Source: Gammaproteobacteria bacterium (GTDB lineage Bacteria; Pseudomonadota; Gammaproteobacteria; Steroidobacterales; Steroidobacteraceae). From it: a DNA stretch of 64,000 nt. Shown one piece after another: positions 44,550 through 55,738 of this stretch. The notes below the pieces were generated by a model. It was not told the DNA's origin. It made no database searches and saw only the letters and a program-made list of their open reading frames with translations. The stretch lies in contig VGUJ01000005.1 of NCBI GenBank assembly GCA_016874235.1, positions 28,689-92,688 of the forward strand. The letters run 5' to 3'. The first letter of the stretch is position 1; the number at the start of each line of letters is the position of its first letter. The position numbers were made by a program, and so were the translations under genes.

Positions 44550-46042
44550 GTTGAGGAGGATAGCGGACGACGGCCACCCCAAGGCAAGACCGAAAAGGTC
44601 AGACACAAAATCACCCCGAGGGGAAAGAGCCAGGGAAACGCCACAAGTTCGCGCTGCTCGGTCAGTCCGAAGAACTGAGCGTTATGAACCAGCAACACCC
44701 CGACAAGCGCGACGGTCACTCCGATCGGCGCACTGGTGATCCGATGCTTGGGGACGAATAACGCCAACAGAAACAAGCCCAGCATCGGCCCATAAGTGTA
44801 TGCCGTCATGGCGAACGCCAAGGGAATTAACCGCTCATCAGAGCCAGACAGTGCGAGCGCGAAGCCTCCGAGTACGACCGCCCACGCGATCACCAGAATA
44901 CGCGACAGCGTCACCGCCCTCGCCTCGGATAACTCCCCGCGACGATGTCCGTCATGAAACATCGTGATTGTCGTCTCTGACAACGCCGACAGCACGGGAC
45001 TCGACATGGCCGCCGCAAACAACGCGGCGACCATGAATCCGCGCAACCCGGTCGGTATTTCGGAGAGAATGAACGCCGGAAAAATTCGATCGACATTCGC
45101 GGCAACCAACGAGGCGAACGCCGGATCGATCGGATTGAACTGATAGAAACCCCATAACGCCACGCCAACAAGCAAAAACAACACGACGACGAGCTCGCCG
45201 AAGTTACTGATATACAGCGCAAGACGCGCTTCACGTACCGACTTGCAACACAGCATCCGCTGGGTATTGAGCTGATCGGTGCCATACGCCGCCAGATTCT
45301 GGAAAGGCATCGCGAAGACACCTGCCCACAGCGTGAAATTGACCCGCGGATCAGTACTCCATTCGAGGATTCGAGTCTTTCCTTCAGACTCGGCAGCAGT
45401 CCAGAGACCCGTGACGCCGTCTGGGTAGCCGTTAGTCACGTAGAGGATTGCGATGACGCCTCCGGCGACGAACATCACAAACTGGACGACATCGGACCAT
45501 ACGACGGCACGAATGCCGCCAAGCATCGTGCTCAATGCAGAGACGCCGACGCTCAAAAAAACGCAACCAATGAAATCGAGCCCTGTCAGCAACTCGAGAA
45601 CGAGCGCCACGGCAAATACCCGGACACCTTGTCCGAGCACCGCCCCGATGAAGAACAAAAACGCCGAGATCTTGCCGAAGACGGGACCGAGTTTGTCCCG
45701 GATAAAATCGTAGGGACTCGCATAATTTTTTTCGTAAAGCCTCGGCAGGATCCATTGACCAAGAATGGCCTTCGAGATCAATCCGGCGAGACAAAACTGC
45801 AAATACCGAAAATCACCCTCTTGAGCGAAGACGAGCGACGGGACTCCGATGAACGTGACGCCGCTGACTGCCGTTGCCACAATAGACATGGCCACGGCAT
45901 ACCAAGGCAATGACCGCGACCCCAGAAAATACTCGCGAGTGCTGCCTTGCAAGTCTTTGACGCTATGCCCGATCCAAGTGACCAGAGCGAAATACGCGAT
46001 AACGATCGCCCAATCGAGGGCGTGAAAATAAACGTTACCCAC
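44546..46042 (-). CDS. Sodium:solute symporter family (SSS) permease
   Basis: A 498-residue membrane protein with about 13 hydrophobic segments, LGSRSLPWYAVAMSIVATAVSG near the second segment and GFMVAALFAAAMSSPVLSALSETT in the middle, typical of SSS carriers (sugars, sialic acids, organic acids). Start is GTG 46042, overlapping the PhyH-family gene by 8 bp. Substrate unknown; both the sulfosugar locus on one side and the DUF1343 cell-wall module on the other are possible partners. Confidence 0.9.
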   Translation of the reverse strand: MGNVYFHALDWAIVIAYFALVTWIGHSVKDLQGSTREYFLGSRSLPWYAVAMSIVATAVSGVTFIGVPSLVFAQEGDFRYLQFCLAGLISKAILGQWILPRLYEKNYASPYDFIRDKLGPVFGKISAFLFFIGAVLGQGVRVFAVALVLELLTGLDFIGCVFLSVGVSALSTMLGGIRAVVWSDVVQFVMFVAGGVIAILYVTNGYPDGVTGLWTAAESEGKTRILEWSTDPRVNFTLWAGVFAMPFQNLAAYGTDQLNTQRMLCCKSVREARLALYISNFGELVVVLFLLVGVALWGFYQFNPIDPAFASLVAANVDRIFPAFILSEIPTGLRGFMVAALFAAAMSSPVLSALSETTITMFHDGHRRGELSEARAVTLSRILVIAWAVVLGGFALALSGSDERLIPLAFAMTAYTYGPMLGLFLLALFVPKHRITSAPIGVTVALVGVLLVHNAQFFGLTEQRELVAFPWLFPLGVILCLTFSVLPWGGRRPLSSST

Positions 46043-46835
46043 GCGAAACTCGTTGCAGCGTCCGGCAAGAGCCGCGTCCAGGATAAACGCGGCCGTTGGC
46101 CCCGGGATACGCGTAACCGTTGATCAGCACCCGACGTGGCACAGACGAGTCGTTCGAGGTGCTCCCATGAATCGCGTAAGGCCCGAAAAAAAGGACTGAG
46201 CCAGCAGCCCCAGTCACTGTGACAGCTTTGGACTCATCGAAGAGCGCGGGCGTCGCACCCGATTTCATTGGAGTGCTGTAGTCGTAAGAATCGCTCGAAA
46301 GACGAATTTGACCCTCACCACTCACAGCACTCCGAGGAATGAACTTGAGGGGTCCGTTGAAGTCGGTCATATCGTCGATGAGCATGATCGTCTGAACATA
46401 CGATCCACGCCCGTTCAAATCACGCCAGGTTCCAGGTCCTTTGTCGCGATGTTGCACATCCTGATGCCAGTCGAACGAGACGCCGTCTTTTGGCATCTTG
46501 AAATGAGCCTGACAAAGCAGCTGCTCGCATTGATCGCTGCCGAGCAACTGCAAGGCGGAGTCGACGAGCCGCGGATCAGCACTCAGCGACAGAAGATCAG
46601 GTTCTGCGCCGCCTGCCCACACGACACGCTTGACGATGACGTCTCCGACGGGCGGAGCATCGAGTACAAAATAGGCGCCGTCATGATCTTGGGTGGCACG
46701 TAATTGCTGCGCTTTGAGGTAGAGACGCTCAAAGGCCCGCCGGGCAGCCGCCATTTCGTCAGCCGAAAAGAGCCCTGGCACGACCGTCCATCCCTGCTCG
46801 TAAAACTCGCGGATCTGCTCCGACGACAACATCAT
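46035..46835 (-). CDS. Phytanoyl-CoA dioxygenase (PhyH) family protein
   Basis: A 266-residue non-haem Fe(II)/2-oxoglutarate oxygenase. The metal-binding H-x-D is in FDWHQDVQHRD, the distal histidine in YAIHGSTSNDSS, and an arginine for 2-oxoglutarate in VPRRVLINGYAY. The family hydroxylates many small molecules; some sulfonates are oxidatively desulfonated by Fe/2OG enzymes, so a role in the neighbouring sulfosugar pathway is conceivable but unproven. It is divergent from the acyltransferase-like gene and heads the symporter transcript. Confidence 0.85.
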   Translation of the reverse strand: MMLSSEQIREFYEQGWTVVPGLFSADEMAAARRAFERLYLKAQQLRATQDHDGAYFVLDAPPVGDVIVKRVVWAGGAEPDLLSLSADPRLVDSALQLLGSDQCEQLLCQAHFKMPKDGVSFDWHQDVQHRDKGPGTWRDLNGRGSYVQTIMLIDDMTDFNGPLKFIPRSAVSGEGQIRLSSDSYDYSTPMKSGATPALFDESKAVTVTGAAGSVLFFGPYAIHGSTSNDSSVPRRVLINGYAYPGANGRVYPGRGSCRTLQRVSRG

Positions 46836-46947
46836 CTATTTGACCCTGGTCGCATTCGCATCCCCAGATCGCACTGTAGCTGATCTGGAGGTCGACGAGC
46901 GAAACGGTTGCTGCCAATATCCGCTCAGTAGCCCATTCGAGTTGTGC

Positions 46948-48117
46948 TTGATTTCCAACCGCGATCGCTCACTCGACGTGTTTCGTGGCGCCACCGTGGC
47001 GCTCATGATCCTCGTCAATAATCCGGGCAGCTGGAGCCATCTTTATGGTGCCCTCGCCCACGCCCCCTGGCATGGGTGGACGCTCACCGATCTTGTCTTT
47101 CCATTTTTTCTTTTTGCCGTGGGCAACGCTCTTACGCTGACCATGCCATCCAACAGGACGATCGATACGAAGGCCTTTTGGCCAAAGTGGCTGCGGCGAA
47201 CATCGCTCATTTTTGGAATTGGTCTGCTATTGAATGCTGCGCCGTTCGTGGCTTGGGCCTCCTCCGGATCGCTTGAAGTACGTCACTTCGATGGACTGCG
47301 GATCATGGGAGTTCTGCAGCGGATCGCTCTGTGTTGGGCGATCGCGGCGCTAGTCGTGCGGGCGGGCGGAGCCCGTGCGGCATGGATCGCTAGCGTCGCG
47401 TTGCTCTTGGGCTATTCGGTCGCCTGCCTCGCCCTCGCAAACGGACCCGATCCGTACTCGCTCGAAGGCTTCTTCGGAACAGTTTTAGATCGAAATATCC
47501 TTGGCGTAACACACCTATACCAAGGTGAAGGCGTGCCATTCGATCCCGAAGGTCTTGCGAGTACGCTACCAGCGATCGCCCAGGTTCTTCTCGGATACGC
47601 CGCCGGACAATGGATCATCTCAAGTCAGCACGGTACTCGGGTCCTTACGAAACTGATCGGTAGCGCTCTCGTGCTGACAATCGCCGGCCTACTGCTCGAA
47701 ACGGTGATACCGATCAATAAAAAGATTTGGACACCGAGTTATGTATTGCTGACCACTGGGCTCGCACTCGCAGTGATGGTGCTGCTCATAGAGATCATCG
47801 GGCGTCGCCGAGCATCCTCACGCCCACTCGAGATAGCATGGCGCGCCTGTGAGGCCTTCGGGCGAAATGCCCTGTTTATCTTTGCCCTGAGCGGTCTCGT
47901 TCCTCGAATGCTGTCGTTGATTCGATTTGAAGATAGTGTCAACGAGGATGGGTCACTGGCGTACATTCAGTTTCTGCCTTGGATCTATCGAACGTTCTTC
48001 GCGCCGCTCGCCGATGATCCGAGGCTTGGATCTTTCTCCTACGCTGTCGCAACTCTATTCATGTATTGGGGCATCGCAGCGTGGATGCAACGTCGGAACT
48101 GGTATATCAAGGTATGA
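46948..48117 (+). CDS. Heparan-alpha-glucosaminide N-acetyltransferase-like membrane protein (DUF5009)
   Basis: An integral membrane protein with about 10 hydrophobic segments. RDRSLDVFRGATVALMILVNNPG at the start, HAPWHGWTLTDLVFPFFLFAVG and RIMGVLQRIALCW are hallmarks of bacterial relatives of HGSNAT, which acetylate amino sugars across membranes. The start is uncertain: no ATG exists; TTG 46948 puts seven residues before SLDVFRG as in relatives, TTG 46840 would add 36 atypical residues. Its stop overlaps the next start (ATGA), coupling it to the DUF1343 gene. Confidence 0.82.
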   Translation: MISNRDRSLDVFRGATVALMILVNNPGSWSHLYGALAHAPWHGWTLTDLVFPFFLFAVGNALTLTMPSNRTIDTKAFWPKWLRRTSLIFGIGLLLNAAPFVAWASSGSLEVRHFDGLRIMGVLQRIALCWAIAALVVRAGGARAAWIASVALLLGYSVACLALANGPDPYSLEGFFGTVLDRNILGVTHLYQGEGVPFDPEGLASTLPAIAQVLLGYAAGQWIISSQHGTRVLTKLIGSALVLTIAGLLLETVIPINKKIWTPSYVLLTTGLALAVMVLLIEIIGRRRASSRPLEIAWRACEAFGRNALFIFALSGLVPRMLSLIRFEDSVNEDGSLAYIQFLPWIYRTFFAPLADDPRLGSFSYAVATLFMYWGIAAWMQRRNWYIKV

Positions 48118-49334
48118 AAATCCACTCAGTTATTGCCGTCTCATTCTTCGCCCTTCAGTCCGCAGTCGCCGCCCCGGTGGTCAAACTCGGTGTCGATGTT
48201 CTGCTGCAATCCGATAGCGTATACCTCTCGCTCGTCGAGGGTAAGCGCGTGGGACTCATCACCAATCAATCGGGCGTCGACAGCGCGCTCGTCCCCACGG
48301 TCGATCGACTCGCCCGTGATTCTCGTGTCTCACTGGTTCGTCTCTTCGGGCCCGAGCATGGCATCCGTGGCGAAGTCCCGGCCGGGGAAAAGGTCGCCGA
48401 TGATCGGGATCCACAAACCGGCGTGCGGGTCGTGAGTCTCTATGGAAAAGATCGCAAACCTTCCAAAGCCGCTCTCGAGGGCGTTGATATTTTGATGTTT
48501 GATATTCAGGACGTCGGATCGCGCACCTATACCTATATTTCGACCCTCGGCGAAGCCATGCGCGCCTGCGCCGAGACCCAAACCCCTCTTGTCGTACTCG
48601 ATCGCCCCAACCCGCTCAGTGGGACTCATTTCGAAGGGCCAATGATCGAGGATCGATTTCGAAGCTTTATCGGATGGGGCCCAATTCCCGTGACGCACGG
48701 CATGACGCTTGGCGAGGCTGCTCGATTCTTTAACGATCAACTCAAGATCGGCTGCACACTGCATGTGGTGCCGATGCGCGGATGGAAGCGATCGATGATT
48801 TGGGACGATACGGGTCTCTCCTGGACTATCACCTCGCCGCATATTCCATCGGTCACTCAAGCCTATCTGTACGCCACGACAGGTATGGTTTCTGCAACGT
48901 TTCAGGGCGTTAGCGACGGCGTAGGTTCAACCATGCCTTTTGAGGTGATCGGCGCCGAGTTCATCGATGCATCAAATCTCGAACGAACGCTTCAGGTGTT
49001 GAATCTTCCCGGAGTGCGCTTTCAGGCGATCTACTACAAACCGTTTTACGGATCATTCAAAGATAAGCCGCTTCGGGGAGTTCGACTAAGACTCACCGAT
49101 CCCAGAGCCTATCGTCCGATCCGAACATCGATCGCTATTCTCACGACGTTGCAGGCGATGTATCCGGAAAAGCTCGTGTTTAAAGACGAGCGGCCAGTGG
49201 GCATTCATTGGGGAAACAATGAGCTCCGAAGACAACTCGAAGCAGGACTCGGTTCCGATGCCATCATCGATTCGTGGCGCAGCGGTAACATTGAGTTTGA
49301 GGCGGCGCGTCAGCGCGCATTAATTTACGACTGA
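48114..49334 (+). CDS. DUF1343 protein, exo-beta-N-acetylmuramidase NamZ-like, exported
   Basis: A 406-residue protein with a signal peptide (about residues 1-20) and the DUF1343 domain: GKRVGLITNQSGVD, LFGPEHGIRG, GVDILMFDIQDVGSRTYTYI, LDRPNPL and HGMTLGEAA. Characterised relatives (NamZ, GH171) release MurNAc from peptidoglycan glycans. Coupling to an HGSNAT-like membrane protein and a nearby SSS symporter suggests amino-sugar salvage from cell wall; this is inference. Confidence 0.87.
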   Translation: MKIHSVIAVSFFALQSAVAAPVVKLGVDVLLQSDSVYLSLVEGKRVGLITNQSGVDSALVPTVDRLARDSRVSLVRLFGPEHGIRGEVPAGEKVADDRDPQTGVRVVSLYGKDRKPSKAALEGVDILMFDIQDVGSRTYTYISTLGEAMRACAETQTPLVVLDRPNPLSGTHFEGPMIEDRFRSFIGWGPIPVTHGMTLGEAARFFNDQLKIGCTLHVVPMRGWKRSMIWDDTGLSWTITSPHIPSVTQAYLYATTGMVSATFQGVSDGVGSTMPFEVIGAEFIDASNLERTLQVLNLPGVRFQAIYYKPFYGSFKDKPLRGVRLRLTDPRAYRPIRTSIAILTTLQAMYPEKLVFKDERPVGIHWGNNELRRQLEAGLGSDAIIDSWRSGNIEFEAARQRALIYD

Positions 49335-49348
49335 GCGCGCAGAGAAAA

Positions 49349-49436
49349 GAGCCCGAAGCCAGTGTTTCAAGTACCAGCCCTGATGATCCCTTCACCATCA
49401 GAGTAGTGGACGAGAACCGCCCACCGCTTCGGGCTC
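49349..49436. other. 88-nt structured inverted repeat between NamZ-like gene and pntB
   Basis: Arms GAGCCCGAAGC (49349-49359) and GCTTCGGGCTC (49426-49436) pair perfectly. Inside are a second stem CTGATG/CATCAG and a short GTGG/CCAC stem, so the RNA could fold as a branched hairpin. It lies between converging genes in a 220-bp gap. It may be a bidirectional transcript end or a small RNA; it does not fit a tRNA. Confidence 0.5.
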
Positions 49437-49554
49437 GGCGATTCGCGATTGTCCCCAAGGGGCGGAACGTTCGCGATCTCGACGGGAGGCAGTTTCTCGC
49501 GAATGTTCCGCTCAGTCGGCGCGACATCGCACGAAAAATGCTGGTCCCGAGCAA

Positions 49555-50967
49555 TCAGCCTTTCAGCGCAACGAAAACCTCGTCGAGCATCTTTTTCGCA
49601 TCGCCGAACAACATACGATTGTTTTCTTTGAAGAAGAGTGGGTTGTCGACACCCGCGTAACCTGAGGCCATCGAGCGCTTCATCACGATAGAAGTCTTCG
49701 ACTTCCAAACCTGCAATACAGGCATTCCAGCGATGGGGCTCGTTGGATCGTCCTCGGCAGCCGGATTGACGATATCGTTGGCTCCGATGACGATGGAGAC
49801 GTCCGTATCCGGAAAATCGTCATTAATCTCGTCCATTTCGAGAACGATGTCATAGGGCACTTTCGCTTCGGCGAGCAGCACATTCATATGCCCGGGCATA
49901 CGACCTGCAACGGGATGAATCGCGAACCGAACATTCACGCCCTTCTCGCGTAGAAGCTTGGTGATTTCATAGACGGTGTGCTGCGCTTGCGCGACTGCCA
50001 TGCCGTATCCCGGGATGATCACCACGCTCTTCGCCGATCGCAGCATCTCTGCGGTTTCGGTCGCGCTGACGGCGATGACTTCACCTGCAGGCTGATCACC
50101 GGCCGCGGCAGGCGCCGCACCGCCTCCCGTACCAAAGCCGCCTGCAATCACACTGATGAAGTTGCGGTTCATCGCCCGACACATGATGTAAGACAGGATG
50201 GCACCGGACGAACCCACCAGTGCCCCCGTCACGATCAAAAGATCATTGGAGAGCATGAAACCGGTCGCGGCGGCGGCCCAGCCAGAGTAACTGTTGAGCA
50301 TCGACACCACGACTGGCATATCTGCGCCACCGATCGCCATCACCATATGAATGCCGAACAACAATGCGATGGCCGTCATGATCGCGAGCGGTACCATGCC
50401 TGCGCTCGTATCGGATGCCGCGACGAACTGGCCGCCGAACCAAATAACGATCAGGAGAGCGAGTAAATTGAGCCAGTGCCGACCTGGCAGTAGGGTCGGT
50501 TTGCCACCAATCTTCCCGGATAGTTTTCCGAACGCAATGACTGAGCCTGAGAACGTGACGGCGCCAATCAGGATCCCGATGTAGATCTCGATCTCGTGAA
50601 TCGTTTTCTCGGCTCCCGTATAGATAACCGAAGTATCAACATAACTCGCAAAACCGACGAAACACGCCGCAAGCCCGACCAAGCTGTGCATGAGCGCGAC
50701 CAGCTCTGGCATCTGGGTCATCTGAACCTTACGCGCGGCATAAAGCCCGACGGCGGCGCCGACGGCCAGAGCGCCGATGATCCAGGGCAGCCCGATGACG
50801 AGATCGACCCGCGGACCGAACACCGTCGCCAGCACGGCGATCGTCATTCCGACCATTCCGTAAAAGTTGCCACGGCGCGAGGTCTCTGGATTGGAGAGCC
50901 CGCCGAGGCTCATGATGAACAGGATGGCGGCGCCAAGATAAGCAACAGTCGCGATGTTTTCTGACAT
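49555..50967 (-). CDS. pntB: NAD(P) transhydrogenase subunit beta
   Basis: A 470-residue protein with eight or nine membrane segments and a C-terminal NADP(H)-binding domain: [61 protein letters not shown] and [16 protein letters not shown]. Uses the proton gradient to reduce NADP+ with NADH. It follows pntA by 12 bp. Confidence 0.96.
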   Translation of the reverse strand: MSENIATVAYLGAAILFIMSLGGLSNPETSRRGNFYGMVGMTIAVLATVFGPRVDLVIGLPWIIGALAVGAAVGLYAARKVQMTQMPELVALMHSLVGLAACFVGFASYVDTSVIYTGAEKTIHEIEIYIGILIGAVTFSGSVIAFGKLSGKIGGKPTLLPGRHWLNLLALLIVIWFGGQFVAASDTSAGMVPLAIMTAIALLFGIHMVMAIGGADMPVVVSMLNSYSGWAAAATGFMLSNDLLIVTGALVGSSGAILSYIMCRAMNRNFISVIAGGFGTGGGAAPAAAGDQPAGEVIAVSATETAEMLRSAKSVVIIPGYGMAVAQAQHTVYEITKLLREKGVNVRFAIHPVAGRMPGHMNVLLAEAKVPYDIVLEMDEINDDFPDTDVSIVIGANDIVNPAAEDDPTSPIAGMPVLQVWKSKTSIVMKRSMASGYAGVDNPLFFKENNRMLFGDAKKMLDEVFVALKG

Positions 50968-50979
50968 ATCGGCGGCCTC

Positions 50980-52575
50980 TTATTTACGGAACATCGCGAG
51001 CATGCGACGGGTCACGGCGAATCCGCCGAACATGTTGATCGCCGTCAGCGCGAGCGCCGATACAGCCAGCCCAAGAATCAACGTGTTGGGCCGATCGGCA
51101 GCTGACTCCGCCAACGGCGGCGCAACCTGCACGATAGCGCCCACGGCAATGATGCTGGAGATTGCGTTGGTGACACTCATCAGGGGCGTATGCAGCGAGG
51201 GCGTCACATTCCAAACGACCATATAGCCGATGAAACAGGCGAGCACGAATACGGTGAAATGTCCGAGGAATGATGCCGGCGCATAAGCACCTATCAACCA
51301 AAACAGTGCGGCTGCGACAGCGAACATGATGGTCAGCGTCTTAGCGGACATCGGCTCTCCGCCGCCTCCGTGGCCGTGCGACGATTTCTTTGGTGTAACC
51401 GGTGCGGCCGCAGCGGGCTTCGCCTGCGGCGGAGCCGCAGACAATCGCGGCGCCGGGGGCGGCCAGGTGATCTCACCTTCCTTAATGACCGTTGCACCCC
51501 GAATGGCTTCGTCCTCGAAGTTAACGTTGATGAGACCATCTTTCGTCTTGCAGAGCTCTTCCGTCAGGCGCAGCAAATTGGTTGCATAAAGCGTCGACGC
51601 CTGCTTGGAGAGTCGGCTCGGCAAATCGGTGTAACCGATGATGGTGACGCCCTCGCGTACCACCACCTCACCCGGAACCGTCAGCTCGCAGTTCCCCCCC
51701 TGCTCCGCAGCGAGGTCGACGATGACACTGCCCGGACGCATGGATCGCACCATCTCGGCGGTGATGAGCTTCGGTGCGGGCTTGCCCGGAATGAGTGCGG
51801 TGGTGATGATGATGTCGACGTCTTTTGCCTGCTTGGCGAAGACATCGCGCTGGGCTTTTTGGAAGCCCTCGCTCATGACCTTGGCGTAACCGCCAACACC
51901 GGTACCCTCTTCTTGATAATCGACTGGCACGAACTCCGCGCCCATCGACTTCACTTGATCGCCCACTTCCGGTCGCGTGTCGTTGGCCCGAACGATTGCA
52001 CCCAAGCCTACGGCAGCACCCAAGGCGGCAAGTCCCGCAACACCGGCGCCAATGACGAAAACTTTGGCCGGGGGCACCTTGCCTGCGGCGGTGATCTGGC
52101 CAGTGAAGAACCGACCGAAGTGGTGTGCCGCTTCGATGACGGCGCGATAGCCAGCGATATTCGCCATCGAGGATAGCGCATCCATTTTTTGGGCACGCGA
52201 GATACGCGGGACGCTATCCATGGCGAGAACGGTCAATCGACGCTCCGCCATCTGCTTCATGAGTTCCGGGTTTTGCGCGGGCCAAATAAAGCTGATCAGC
52301 GTCGTACCGGGACGCATGGCGGCGACTTCGTCAGCCGAAGGGGCGCGAACTTTAAAAATGAGCTCCGATCCGGCGTAGAGCTCGGCAGCATTGGCCGCGA
52401 TGCTCGCGCCCACCGCAACGAAGCTGGAGTCGCTGAAATTTGCCGCGTCACCCGCGCCCGATTCAATACGGACCGAGAATCCGAGCTTGATGAGTTTCTC
52501 GACCACTTCGGGAGCGGCAGCGACTCGTTTCTCGCCGGCGAAGGTCTCCCGTGGAACGCCGATGGTCAGGGGCAT
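50980..52575 (-). CDS. pntA: NAD(P) transhydrogenase subunit alpha
   Basis: A 531-residue protein: alanine-dehydrogenase-like NAD(H) domain (TIGVPRETFAGEKRVAAAPE; VIGAGVAGLAALGAA; RPGSVIVDLAAEQGGN), an Ala/Pro-rich linker (about 380-410) and three or four C-terminal membrane helices, as in the undivided E. coli-type subunit. ATG 52575 is chosen because GAGG precedes it and MPLTIGVPRE matches family starts; the frame extends six codons further upstream. Confidence 0.95.
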   Translation of the reverse strand: MPLTIGVPRETFAGEKRVAAAPEVVEKLIKLGFSVRIESGAGDAANFSDSSFVAVGASIAANAAELYAGSELIFKVRAPSADEVAAMRPGTTLISFIWPAQNPELMKQMAERRLTVLAMDSVPRISRAQKMDALSSMANIAGYRAVIEAAHHFGRFFTGQITAAGKVPPAKVFVIGAGVAGLAALGAAVGLGAIVRANDTRPEVGDQVKSMGAEFVPVDYQEEGTGVGGYAKVMSEGFQKAQRDVFAKQAKDVDIIITTALIPGKPAPKLITAEMVRSMRPGSVIVDLAAEQGGNCELTVPGEVVVREGVTIIGYTDLPSRLSKQASTLYATNLLRLTEELCKTKDGLINVNFEDEAIRGATVIKEGEITWPPPAPRLSAAPPQAKPAAAAPVTPKKSSHGHGGGGEPMSAKTLTIMFAVAAALFWLIGAYAPASFLGHFTVFVLACFIGYMVVWNVTPSLHTPLMSVTNAISSIIAVGAIVQVAPPLAESAADRPNTLILGLAVSALALTAINMFGGFAVTRRMLAMFRK

Positions 52576-52644
52576 GGCAACCTCATCATTCATGTCAGCA
52601 GGGCAGGACGCCCGGGGCCGGAATGATACTCGAAAGACCTATCT

Positions 52645-54696
<2,052 letters not shown>

Positions 54697-54720
54697 TCAC
54701 GCACCCCTACGATTTCCGAT

Positions 54721-55704
54721 ATGAATTTGACGACTCGTTTTCGGAGTGCGGTCCTCACCGCCTTGTCGCTCCTCGCTTTGGCTGCATGTAGCAGCGGCAA
54801 TAACGATGACCGTTTAGCCCCCATCGCTCCAAACAGCGGGTTTCTCACGGTCGCACTGACCGATGCTTCGGTCGACGACGCCGTGGAAGTCATCGTTGTC
54901 TTCACCGGTATCGAGTTGCAGCGAAGCGGAGGGGGTTCGATCAGTATCGACTTCGATACCCCACGCTCGATCGATTTGCTGTCTTTCCGCGAAGGCAGGA
55001 CGACCAATCTCGTTGAGGGGACATCCTTGTTACCAGGCGATTACGAGTGGATTCGGCTCAAAGTTCGCGCGGAAGAAAATCTTCAGAACGGCTCGCGGAT
55101 CCGGTTGCGTGATGGGCGACAGTTTCCCCTCTATATTCCAAGCGGACTGGAATCCGGACTGAAACTCAATCGTCGATTCCGGATTGCGCAAGGGGCGATC
55201 ACCCGACTGCTCATCGACTTTGATCTAAGGAAATCGGTCATCGCGCCGCCGGGCCAAGCGCCGCACTGGATCTTGCGCCCCGCGTTGCGGCTCGTCGATC
55301 AGCTCGAGGTCGGAACTTTGACCGGCACGGTGGATATTGCAGGCCTTGCGGCCGCACAACAATTGGCGTCTTCGCAGTGTCGAGCGGGGCTCTATGTGTA
55401 TCGCGGCAGCGACGTCACCCCAGATGATATGGATGGCGATCCGACGGATGGTGCCGATCCTGTCGTTTACCAGCCATTGACTCCCGCCGTGACCACGTCA
55501 TCCGTCATTTACACGGTGCATTTCTTGGAGACGGGCGACTACACCGTCGCCGCCACCTGTCAGTTCGATATCGACGCCGATCCTTCGCGTAGCGAATATA
55601 CCCCGACGGCTACCGTACCTCCCGGTACGCTACCGGCAATGAGGTTCCTGCGTAAAAACGCGCGTATCTCGGCAAGCACCACGACACGCACGGATTTCCC
55701 GTAA
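54721..55704 (+). CDS. DUF4382 domain lipoprotein
   Basis: A 327-residue lipoprotein: signal peptide with lipobox LALAAC (cysteine near residue 23), then a DUF4382 domain (FLTVALTDASVDDAVEVIVVFTGIEL, the DLLSFREG segment and LLPGDYEWIRLKV). DUF4382 proteins are surface or periplasmic with unknown role. The C-terminal third has an Asp-rich stretch (DDMDGDPTDGADP) that might bind calcium. ATG 54721 leaves a 60-bp gap to the divergent fadH start. Confidence 0.87.
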   Translation: MNLTTRFRSAVLTALSLLALAACSSGNNDDRLAPIAPNSGFLTVALTDASVDDAVEVIVVFTGIELQRSGGGSISIDFDTPRSIDLLSFREGRTTNLVEGTSLLPGDYEWIRLKVRAEENLQNGSRIRLRDGRQFPLYIPSGLESGLKLNRRFRIAQGAITRLLIDFDLRKSVIAPPGQAPHWILRPALRLVDQLEVGTLTGTVDIAGLAAAQQLASSQCRAGLYVYRGSDVTPDDMDGDPTDGADPVVYQPLTPAVTTSSVIYTVHFLETGDYTVAATCQFDIDADPSRSEYTPTATVPPGTLPAMRFLRKNARISASTTTRTDFP

Positions 55705-55738
55705 GGCACTGCTCCGTCGCGCTCCGACGCGGGATATC

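Noticed and set aside
49349..49436. tRNA or selenocysteine tRNA gene
   Set aside because: The long outer stem and size suggested it, but neither strand has a T-loop GTTCRA motif or a credible anticodon arm.
51370..52176. A 268-codon plus-strand frame
   Set aside because: Antisense to pntA; no recognisable domain and Arg/Gly-rich mirror composition.
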